64,000 bases of DNA from Cinnamomum chago (lineage: Eukaryota > Streptophyta > Magnoliopsida > Laurales > Lauraceae): contig CP142454.1 of the NCBI GenBank assembly GCA_038049695.1, positions 92,308,001-92,372,000 on the forward strand, in the 5' to 3' direction. The position numbers were made by a program, and so were the translations under genes. This document shows, piece by piece, positions 21,483-30,532 of the stretch (position 1 is its first letter; every line of letters starts with the position of its first letter). The notes under the pieces are model-generated. The model ran no database searches. It saw only the letters and a list, made by a program, of their open reading frames with translations, and was not told the DNA's origin.

Positions 21483-22283
21483 GTCCATACAGCCAATTTT
21501 GATTGAATGGAGGAGGGTCATTTCTGGCCTAAGTAAGTGACCAATCTTGGTCTAAGCCAAAGCTAAATTCTGGCCTAGGCCTGACCCAAGATAAAAATGA
21601 CAATCTATGAGACATGAAATCCACTATCCCAGGACCTGTTTAGATGGGCCTAAACCCAGCGATGCATTTGGTTCACTTATGTATTGACATGCCTAAATCT
21701 AATTAGCCATTGTGCTCATTCCCAAATTAATAATTGGCCACCTATTTATGTGAGTCACACCCCATGTTATACCCAATGACTGGGAGTGGATCTCTAGCCA
21801 ATTAATTTTCCATGACCCATCAGACTCTCTCAGATTTATGTGGTAGTGTGTTGGGACCAATTAATACAAGGCTAAGCTGATTTTTTTTTATGACCATGTC
21901 GTCCAGGTTTAACCCAATTTTTGGTGACCATGTCATCAAATCCATGTGACCAAATTTGATAGACCATGGGCAGGCTATTATTTTAAACACGTTACCAAAA
22001 ATTGTATGAACATCAATCATGTGATGGGAGCCAGATCTTTTGCAAACATGTGGTTAAATGACATGTGGAGTCTAAGAGGAATACCCATTCTTTAGATGAA
22101 AATGCCACCACCTCATGTTGAAAATGTCACCCACTCATGAGATGAAGGCAAACGATCATAAGAAATGGCAAGGTAGTTAGTTAGAGGAGGACAGGTGGTG
22201 TTCATCCACTCTAAGCTGGAGAAAATGAGTAGGAAATGGAGAACGTGGGGCAGCAACTGCCTTGGAGATGGCTCCAAGAAGCC

Positions 22284-22291
22284 TATAAAAG
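22284..22291 (+). promoter_or_regulatory. Putative TATA box in probable TAT-1 LTR
   Basis: TATAAAAG in the context AGCCTATAAAAGGACAC is a good plant TATA match. It lies about 350 bases before the candidate LTR end, a usual position for the U3/R border. Not confirmed by a paired LTR. Confidence 0.5.
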
Positions 22292-22634
22292 GACACTACC
22301 TGATGCAAGAAAAGGGGGAAAAAAACAAAAGACAAGGAAGAACTTAGCATAATTTGATATAAAAAAAAGTGAGAGAGAAATACGCATTTTGAGTCTACAT
22401 TTCCTGATTTTTTTTTCTCTAAATTTTATTGCTTGTAGATAATGTGGCATTGTAAATTCCTTTTCATGAATACAAAAAAAAAAAAGAAAAAAGAATGAAT
22501 TGATATCTTTATCAGTGAACATTCATCTCAAGTTATTTATTTATTTATTTATTTATTGTTTTTTTATAGTAATCCATAAGTCATTCAGGTAAGGGCCGTC
22601 ATCATCCATTATAAGAAAATGAGTGTGCACAACA

Positions 22635-22809
22635 TACTTAGCTTGTTGAGGATGTGACTTCTGTTTGACTCCCACCTGTTGAAAATATGCTTTGAATCAG
22701 CACAAATTATTTCATCCTCAAAAACCCATTCAGACAAGTATCTCTATATGTTCCAAAATATTATTAGTGGAATAGTTTGTCAGATTTACTGATTTAAAAT
22801 TTCATGGGC
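22635..22809. other. Unassigned 175 bp between the probable TAT-1 LTR and the foldback
   Basis: AT-rich, no ORF, no repeat that I can match elsewhere in the window. It could be the flank of TAT-1, the tail of its LTR, or diverged TAT-2 sequence. Confidence 0.3.
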
Positions 22810-23074
22810 ATTTTATTAAGTAACGGTTTCTGTTTATAATTAATTCACATACCATCCTGAATCTAATGAGCATATTGGGTTCTACAAATCCATTGAACTT
22901 TCATAAAAGTTTCTGCCCGTACAGAATTAATTTTAAACATGCATGTTCAAAGATACTTTCTGTACAGGCAGAAATTTTTATGAAAGTTCAATGGATTTGT
23001 AGAACTCAATATGCTCATTAGATGCAGGATGGTATGTGAATTAATTGTAAACAGAAACTGTTACTTAATAAAAT
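22810..23074. repeat. Foldback (long hairpin) with 117 bp arms and a 31 bp loop
   Basis: The arms 22810-22926 and 22958-23074 are inverted copies differing at 6 of 117 positions by my count. The loop contains the palindrome AACATGCATGTT. The right arm abuts the protease reading frame of TAT-2 and supplies its last codons. No clear target-site duplication is visible at the outer ends. It could be a MITE or foldback transposon, or an inverted duplication made when TAT-2 was truncated. Confidence 0.88.
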
Positions 23075-23579
23075 ATGCTTCCATCCCTTTGAAGGGTTTC
23101 TTGTCAGCAAAGACTCGACGTACTTCTGAATTTTTATCAATGTATTTGATACATTGATGTGACGTCGAAGGGACTACATAGTTTTCATGAATCCATGGCC
23201 TTCCGAGGAGCAAATTGTAGGAAGTTTCGGTATCAACGGCGTAGACCATGACCTGAGATTTCATGTCTCCAATCTGACATGGAATAACTATCCTACCAAT
23301 AGCCTTTTGTGTTTCTCTATTGTATGCTGATATGCTGAGTTTTGTATAGATGAGCTTGCTAGTTGGGATTCCCAAATATTTTAAGCCCCGCAGTGGCACG
23401 AGGTTAATTGCTGATCCAGGGTCAATTTGCATTCTTGGTAATTCAATTGCACCGATATATCCTGTGAAATATAATGGCCGATTGTGCTTTACATCCCCGG
23501 GTAACATGTCATCCTTCGTGAAACTGATTGTAGCAGCCATAGCTGCTCTTAAATTGAAGCATTCTTTACATTTCGCTTT
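23075..23579 (-). pseudogene. TAT-2 aspartic protease
   Basis: On the minus strand the frame holds MLPGDVKHNRPLYFTGYIG, the active-site segment MQIDPGSAINLVPL and the closing YNLLLGRPWIHENYVVPS, so this copy retains the end that TAT-1 has lost. It continues to DKKPFKGMEA and then runs into the foldback at 23074. RT and later domains are absent on this side, so TAT-2 is truncated here. The product would be the retropepsin of a Tat gag-pol polyprotein. Confidence 0.85.
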
Positions 23580-24609
23580 TTACTTTACTTGTACTTGGTG
23601 AACATGAGATGCATATAGGTCTGGGTTCATAAGAGCTACTGCAGCAGCTTTTCGAATGTCTGGAGACAGTCTCAACATGTCATGCATGCTTATACGTGCG
23701 GGGATGCGCGCTAGATGTTCAAGCAAATCAAATCTAAAGGGCTCCTGAAGACTAGGCAAACCACCATTCTTGACATTTCTTTCTGTAGGCTTTGTAGCCT
23801 TGTCTTGGTTAACATTTGCATCATAATTTTTATGGTAATCTAGCCCAGAGCGAGTCCCTTTGCCTACCTCCTGTACCTCAGGAAAACATATGGAAATCTC
23901 TTCGCTATCTGCTGTTGCAGTTTCCGAAGATTCAGAGGATGTCAAATTGGATGTTGATGAACTCTCTGCTTTCTCTTCGTCATCATTTTTCTCTTCATCA
24001 AAAATTTCATAGTCGATCCCAACCATATTACACGGCCAATATAATCCTTCGACATCCTCATCCGCATCCCATGGGGTATCATTATCCCATGTTAAGGCTT
24101 CAATTTCTTGGGGGGTCCTGGGTCCTCCTGCAAAACACCATGGAATTGGGTCTAGAGGATTGAGGGGCCCAACTGGTCTAGGCATGTGGCTCATTGCATG
24201 AATGATCCTTTTTGCTTTGATTTCTCTTCTAGCCACATCATCATGTGCCAATATTTCATCTTCCTCCGACACATATTCGTAAGATCTTATGTTTTCTTGA
24301 TTGGATGAGTAAAAAATCCACACATCAGAGTCTGAATCTGAACCATCAGCATCATATCCATCAAGTGCGAGAGAATCATCACATACATCTGAGGACTTGT
24401 CCAGTTCATCAATCCTATCAATATCTAGATTTTCATCGGCTACTTCCCCCATGATAATTGTAGGAAGATCTTTTCTTTGCCATTCTAGAGTCAAATTCCA
24501 TATGGATGCAGTATAAATGACAATTTTCACTATGCCTTCAATCCATCTCCTAATATCATCATCATCAAGCAATTCATTGTCATCATTTGGGTCGGTTGAC
24601 AAACTCGAG
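23580..24609 (-). pseudogene. TAT-2 acidic linker region (counterpart of 1-1056)
   Basis: A 340-codon open frame on the minus strand starts STDPNDDNELLDDDDIRRW and is collinear with the plus-strand TAT-1 frame at 51-1040, most residues being identical. It has Asp/Ser-rich clusters and the NLTSSESSETATADSEE run. It reads through the place where TAT-1 has a TAG. It lies between the gag zinc-finger-like part and the protease. No enzymatic motif is visible. Confidence 0.75.
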
Positions 24610-25391
24610 GGTTCTGAAGGGTCACTATCATTCTCTATCGATGTGAGGTCGGGGATAAAGTATAGCTCATCATGGTTTCCTAGAGTAAAAATATGTTGTC
24701 TGGTTGAATCTTAACTTAATTCATCTGAACTTTCGGAAGAAATCACGCCATCTCTATATCCCCATCTAAGGCCATAATTGCCATCACCTTGATCCAGCTC
24801 TTTTTTCAACTCTACCAGTGAGAGACAGTTGCATGAGAGTATATCATCTTTTAACTCACTTAATTCATCTTTCTGCTTTTGGTTTTCTAAAGACAACAAG
24901 AGATCAAGTGGCAAGAAGTCCTTGAGAGTAAATGGAACTCAAGGCTCTTGTGTTAACAAATCTACTGGGGTGACAACCTCTTTTGATTTACTAGTCTTTT
25001 TCTTGTTATTTGGCCTACGTCTTTTCTTTTGTTTTCTTGCCCCCGTAGCATTTCTCATAGGATAGTTGTCATTCCAGAAGGGATTTGACGTTGCAACAGA
25101 GCGTGATTTGCTTCTTACTGTCTCCCACCCTTCTTCTGACAAGATATCTGGATGGACCCACATCATCACACCATTTGGCATTTCTACTGGAACTAATCCA
25201 TCCCTACTTTCCAATGGGTTTACCAAGCGAAACTCGACATCTCCCTCTTCTTCTTGCACAGTGGGAATTCTAACTGGTTCTTTGAAACTTCCAAAGTGAA
25301 CAGACACCAAGTTAGTTGTCACCTTCTTGTCTTCTTTAGCCAAGGTGATGATCCCATTGTCAAGTAACTCCTGGACCTTATTCTTAAAGAC
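24610..25391 (-). pseudogene. TAT-2 gag-protease spacer
   Basis: The open pieces at 24939-25343 (AKEDKKVTTNLVSVHFGS, MPNGVMMWVHPDILSEEGW and a Lys/Arg-rich KKRRRPNNKKKTSKS stretch) and 24711-24914 follow on from the zinc-finger-like segment. They match the order seen in Tat gag proteins. The Lys-rich run could bind nucleic acid. Several stops separate the pieces, so no intact product is expected. Confidence 0.65.
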
Positions 25392-27113
25392 CTAGCAGTC
25401 TTTTATACCATGACTTATGACCCTGTGGTATATGCAATACTTTGGGTCATTTGTTTTGCCTTCTTCTTCTGGTCTTTTGCATGGCGGAAGCTTGATTTTA
25501 TCATTTTTTAGGAGAGTATGAAAAATTGACTCAGAATCTTCAATAGCAAAATCATATTCTCGAGACATTCTTTTTTTTAAAGTTTGACTTCTCTTCATCT
25601 TGTTTTGGTCCTCATTATCTCTCTTCTGATTATTTTTGAGTTTCCTTGAGTCAAGGGGTGAAGCTACTTGAACTGCCATAACTTCTTTCTTTTTACCCCC
25701 ACTTTTCGGTGGTTAAATTTTCCTGGTAGATTTCTTTTCTATTTCTCGATCTTTAATGATTGTTTCAGCTTCTATTGCTGCTTCTAACAACTCACCATGG
25801 TCTTTTGCTTTATTTCTGACCAACTTAGCCCTTATTTTTGAATGCAAGTTTGTCCTACACATGTCCGTCAAGGACTCATGTGAAAGGTTTTTCGGACATT
25901 TAAATGACAAAGCTTGCCTTCATTTGATAAAGGTAGTCGCTGATTCTTCTTTGCCTTGTTTTTTTGTACATAGGAGAGCTGTAGTCACTGAACTGTCGGC
26001 ATAAAAAAAATGATCAGTAAACTTTTGTTCTATATCCTTCCATGACTTTATGGAACCGCTTGGTAGCCTTTTATACAAATCGAAGGTTGTTCCTTTCAAT
26101 GCACTGGTGAACAATCGGATTTTTAATGCATCATTATTAGATATCTCTCCAGTCAAAACCTTGAACTGGCATAGATGCTGATAAGATGAAGTACTTCCAT
26201 CATATGATTGCAAATGAGGCTGCTTGAATTTAGGTGGAAATGGCTCATCATCCATCCAGGCTGGATAAGGTGGGTTTGATCCTTTTTTGGATGATGTTAC
26301 CCCACTCAGTGGCATTTTCAATCATCTTTTGGACTGCTTCAACCGTGACTCGGGTTTTGCTCAACTCTTCTTCGTCATTATTATGGTCCATATCATGATC
26401 ATGATTATCTCTTTGATCACGTCTGTTGTGATCATTGCGAGATTGTCGTTCGTACTCCTTTTTGTTAATCTGGGTTTGAAGAGTGACCATCATTGTCATC
26501 ATCTCTTCAAATTGTTTGTTTGTATCCTGGACATATTACATGAAACTTGGCGTGGGATTTGACTCTGAGAACTCTGGATTACCCTCTTGGCCTGTCACAT
26601 AGACAGGAGCTACACTTGATTCTGATGAGAGAAGACATGTGAGCTCGCCTAATACTCCCAATGTTCTTGGTGCCTGTTCATTAGATGATCCTTGTGAACT
26701 ACTAGAATCACAAATGTGATCTTTTTTTGTTACCTTCCTTCCTTTGGTAGTCGTGACACTCCTTGTTTGCGGCCGCTGGGTGTCGAATAAATCCACCATT
26801 TCCTTAACATAGGCCGATGATTCTTTCTTTTTCTTACCTTTGCCAACCATATTGACCGACATGACTGATTCTTCGGCTCTTTGGGGATCCACATGGGTGC
26901 AATCTTAAATTCATGGGCCTTGTGGGCCGCTCTTCTTTTCTTTTTAGATGCCCGTTGGCATGCTATTTGTACGCTTGTCTCATCAGATGGTGTCTTTTCT
27001 TTAAGCTTTACAATCAGTTGAGGTGTGGCATCATTTGAAAGTCGCTCCATAATTTCGACTTGGGTTGGATCAATTCTCCTTTTTGCCTTAGCCCTTTTGG
27101 CATAATGATGAGC
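25392..27113 (-). pseudogene. TAT-2 gag (multiply frameshifted), interrupted by SIR-A at 27113
   Basis: In coding order from the right: a Lys-rich stretch beginning YAKRAKAKRRIDPTQVEI (27113 down to about 26900), the frame with VKEMVDLFDTQRPQTRS (26536-26892), a coiled and Asp/His/Arg-rich piece (26248-26502), the gag core with PYPAWMDDEPFPPKF, FTSALKGTTFDLYKRLP and KSWKDIEQKFTDHFF (25920-26321), and lastly KYCIYHRVISHGIKDC (about 25400-25440), the zinc-finger-like motif usual in Tat/Athila gag. Frames change several times. At 27113 the sequence is cut by the LTR of SIR-A; the rest of the gag N-terminus lies outside the window. Confidence 0.8.
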
Positions 27114-28720
27114 TGAAAGTCCAAGATCGAATCCTAGAGGGGGCAGGGGTGAATAGGGTGAGCTCAAATACCTAAACCAATTTTAATTCTCTTAGCTTTT
27201 AAGTCTCTTATGCTTTGAAGAAGAATAATAGAATCAACCAAGAGAGCATCATCCATGAAAAGTAAGCATAAAGACAATTACCATAACACTAGCATTTATA
27301 GTGGTTCGGCCAACATGCCAACATCCACTCCCAGTGTCCCTACCGGATTTTCACTAACTCAACTAAGGTTTAGGTTCACCTTCAACCTTACAAACACATC
27401 ACTATGCTTTTCAAAGGCTAAGCATAAACCTTTACAACACTATGCATGCTTTTCAAGGCTAAGCACCAACCTTTACAACAAGAAGATTTTCTCTTAAGAA
27501 AGATGCCTATGAATGCATCGATTAAGAGAACAATGTAAGTGCAAATGAGTGCCTCTAAATAGGCTAATTAGAAAATGAAATCTCAACTTCTAGAAGCATG
27601 CATATGAATGACAAAGTCTATGAATAATGCATATACTAGAAATCACTCTATCTCTTTTTAGAAAGATGAAACTTTAAATTGATGCAAAGATGATAATCAT
27701 ATGTATGAGAAAGAGTTGTTTGACAAACACATGAATTTTTTAAAGTGAACTAACTTGTTTTTAAAGAAGATAAACTTAAGTCTAACAAGTTAGTTTTGAA
27801 ACAAGAAACCAATTTCATGTGAAACACAAACAATATGTTGGATTCATAAAGCTAAAATATTTCAAAGTTCTAAGCATGTTATGAAACACAACACTTCAAA
27901 AGGTAAGCATCTATTTAATCATGCATTTGAAGAAAAACAAAGATAAAGAGACAAAGCATGATTTTAAAAGATTTAGGATAAAGGAAGCACACCCATTTAG
28001 AAGATCAAAGGTTGAATCAATTGAGTGGCTTCATAATCCCTTTAATAATGCTCTTGAAAAGTTGTAAGACTTTGGCCTCAAAAGTCCTTGAAAGTTCAGC
28101 AACTTTATCCAAACAAAAAACCACTTTTTATAAAGAAAAAGTTCCGAATGGCTAGTGCCCGGTCGACCTGGTACAGGGCCGGGTCGATCGGGTACACACA
28201 ACGGCTATAAATAAATCCGTTGGAGAGGCTTCAGCTTAAAATTCCCTGTCGACCCGCAGTGTGCCCGGTCGACCAGCCACACAGGCAGGTCGACCTGAAG
28301 ATTGCCCATAATTTCTGAAATTTTAGAAACTTGCAACATAGAGGGCATCTTTCCAGGGGACTTTGAGACACATTTCTCAAGCATGAATTCATGACTGAAA
28401 AAGGATGAAAACTGATTTTCTAAAGTCATGAAAACTCCAAATCAAAAAATGGATTTAAAAAAGGAAACTTTGGAAAGCTTGAAAGATTTTGAACTTAAAG
28501 ATTTAAACACTTAGAGGCTTGAAAATCTGAACTCAAAACTTCATGAACTTAAGAAACATAACTGATTTGAAAACCATGCATAACATATGATAAAAACAAA
28601 GAATATGAATGAGAAATATGCATGAAGTTCCTAAGAATAAGAACATGAAAAAATGAGAGGTCAAGCTATGAAAATGAATGCATACTATCAAATTGCAACA
28701 AAAAAAAAAAAACTCTAACA
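27114..28720 (-). repeat. SIR-A 3' LTR (1607 bp)
   Basis: Plus-strand ends are TGAAAGTCC... and ...CTCTAACA, that is TGTTAGAG...GGACTTTCA in element sense. It contains AGCCT stem-loops at 27402-27426 and 27441-27468, and GGTCGACC palindromes at 28161-28168, 28265-28274 and 28286-28297. The partner LTR is not in the window. Confidence 0.88.
28161..28297. repeat. GGTCGACC palindrome cluster in SIR-A LTR
   Basis: GGTCGACC at 28161-28168, GGTCGATC near 28182, CCGGTCGACC at 28265-28274 and the 12 bp perfect CAGGTCGACCTG at 28286-28297. The word and the flanking CACACAGGCAGG match NS-1 (3174-3206, opposite strand). Confidence 0.88.
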
Positions 28721-29142
28721 ATCTCCCCCTGGCAATTTGATGGCAACTCTAGAAGCTTGAACTCTCTCTCTCAATCTCCTTTGATTCTTGAACACCACCT
28801 TCTTTGGATATTTAAGGACCTTTGGATATTCGGGAGCATTTGGATATTTTGGAGCTTTGGATTTTCCTTGCGAGAGCAACGACCTTAGACGACAAACTAA
28901 GAAGCTACACAAATAACACTCTAGGCAAAGCTACTCCCCCTCAACATTAGCGACCCTTGAATCTTCTCCCCCTCAATTGGTGAACACCTTGAGGATCACT
29001 TGATATTTCTCTCCCCCTTTGACATCTAATTGCAAAGGAGCCTACCCATTAAAGATAGGACATACAACCTTGTTAGTAGCACCTATTTATAAGAGATATG
29101 AAAAGAATAAAGTGTGGTAACAGGTGATTAGCCAACAAAAAT
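28721..29142 (-). promoter_or_regulatory. SIR-A 3' region: PPT at 28721-28730 and further PPT-like tracts
   Basis: On the minus strand AGGGGGAGAT abuts the LTR, with similar purine runs at about 28934-28942, 28965-28975 and 29010-29020. GTGCTACTAA and GTCAAAGGGGGAGAG are shared with NS-1. No coding region such as an env-like gene is seen in these 420 bases. Confidence 0.8.
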
Positions 29143-29760
29143 TTAGAATTCAGGGCAAGGGCCAATGCCCAATTGATGTCTCAATTTTATGAACCGATCA
29201 TTTCCAAGGGGTTTAGTAAATAAATCAACCAATTGGGTATCTATAGGAACAAAAATTAACTCAATAGTGCCTTGGTCAGCATGATCACGCAAGAAATGAT
29301 AGCGAATGTTAATGTGCTTAGTGCGAGAGTGTTGAATAGGATTTTTAGAAATACTAATGGCACTCGAGTTGTCACACATGATAGGCATGCATTGTTGTGG
29401 AACATTATAATCTAACAAAGTCTGTTTCATCCACAACAGTTGAGCACAACAGCTACCTGGAGCAATATATTCAGCTTCTGCAGTAGACAAGGATACAGAA
29501 TTTTGCTTTTTGCTATGCCAGGCTACTAAGCAGTTCCCTATGAAATAGCAGCAACCACTAGTGCTTTTCCTATCGTCTATCGATCCTGCCCAATCTGCAT
29601 CACTATATCCAATTAATTGCAGAGTTGAGTCATGAGGATACCAGATAGCATAATGAGAAGTCCCATTAATATATTTTATGATACGCTTAACAGCCTTAAT
29701 GTGAGACTCTCGGGGACCAGATTGATACCTAGCACATATTCCAACGCTAAAAGAGATATC
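29143..29760 (-). pseudogene. SIR-A RNase H (Ty1/copia type)
   Basis: In coding order: GYSDADWAGS, VAWHSKKQNSVSLSTAEAEY, MCDNSSAISISKNP, TKHINIRYHFLRD and LVDLFTKPL, ending in TGA after PCPEF. This is the usual C-terminal block of copia pol, with the catalytic Asp (DADW), Glu (AEAEY) and Asp (CDNSSA) present. It follows the RT. Upstream at about 29763 an Arg codon of the ASRPDIS region reads TGA. Confidence 0.9.
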
Positions 29761-30532
29761 AGGTCAACTAGCAGTGAGATAGAGAAGGCTTCCTATCATG
29801 CTCCTATAAAGTTTCTAGTCCGCTTTCTTTCCCTGAAGATCACTAGAGATTTTAGTAGTAGAGCCCATGGGATTGCAGCTAGTCTTAGATTCTCCTAAAC
29901 CAAACTTTTTCACTATTTCTAGAGCAAACTTGGATTGACTAAGAAAGATACCATGATCAGTCTGACTAACTTGTAATCCTAGAAAGAATTGTAGGGATCC
30001 TACCAGACTCATTTCAAAAGTGGAGCTCATCAATTTAGAAAATCCTTGAGCAAGTTGATCAGATGTGGATCCAAAAACAATGTCATCAACATATATCTGA
30101 ACAATGAGAATATCTTTATCAACCTTTTTAATGAAGAGAGTCTTGTCCACATTTCCACACTCATATTCATTTTTAAGTAAGTGACTAGTAAGCTTTTCAT
30201 ACTAGGCTCTTGGGGCTTGTTTCAATCCATAGAGAGCCTTCTTCAACTTAAAAACATATTCCGGGTGATGAGGATCCTCAAAGCCTTGAGGTTGAGTAAC
30301 ATACACATCTTCCTCAATTTCACCATTTAAAAGGCACTCTTCACATCCATTTGAAACAGTTTAATCTTCATGCTACTGGCATAAGCCAATAAAGTTTGAA
30401 TAGACTCCAAAAGAGCTACAGGAGCAAAGGTTTCCTCAAAATCAATTCCTTCAACTTGAGCATACCCTTTGGCTACAAGTTTAGCTTTGTTCCTTATTAC
30501 ATTTCCTGATGCTTGTTCTTGAAAATCCAATT
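29761..30532 (-). pseudogene. SIR-A reverse transcriptase (Ty1/copia type), N-terminally cut
   Basis: In coding order: [47 protein letters not shown], then after a frameshift near 30325 [13 protein letters not shown], a TAG in place of a Trp codon near 30200, VQIYVDDIVFGSTS (catalytic Y-V-D-D) and FFLGLQVSQTDHGIFLSQSK. The upstream end is removed at 30532 by TEK-1, so integrase, protease and gag of SIR-A are outside the window. Confidence 0.92.

Larger units (their letters stand above)
20896..22634 (+). repeat. Probable TAT-1 3' LTR (limits uncertain)
   Basis: Candidate ends are TGTTGG at 20896 and GCACAACA at 22634, giving inverted TGTTG / CAACA termini. Inside are a TATA box (22284-22291) and a 57 bp tandem repeat. 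The matching 5' LTR is outside the window, so the limits cannot be checked by pairing. The segment has no ORF of substance. It is assigned to TAT-1 only by position after integrase and the candidate PPT. Confidence 0.45.
27114..30532 (-). mobile_element. SIR-A: Sirevirus-like Ty1/copia element, 3' part (truncated by TEK-1)
   Basis: Read on the minus strand it consists of RT and RNase H (30532 down to 29143), a 3' region with repeated PPT-like tracts, the PPT at 28721-28730 and the 3' LTR (28720 down to 27114). The RT is cut at 30532 by the 5' LTR of TEK-1. Its LTR shares the GGTCGACC words, the AGCCT stem-loops and the CTTTCA end with the NS family. It is therefore the likely autonomous relative of NS-1 and NS-2, though this copy is dead. 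Confidence 0.88.

Noticed and set aside
20144-22809. A host gene or promoter between the two Tat elements
   Set aside because: No ORF or splice pattern that I can support; the repeats, TATA box and position fit the 3' end and LTR of TAT-1.
22810-23074. Annotated microRNA gene
   Set aside because: The hairpin is suggestive, but its arms are long and uniformly paired and no expression can be seen; kept as a foldback only.
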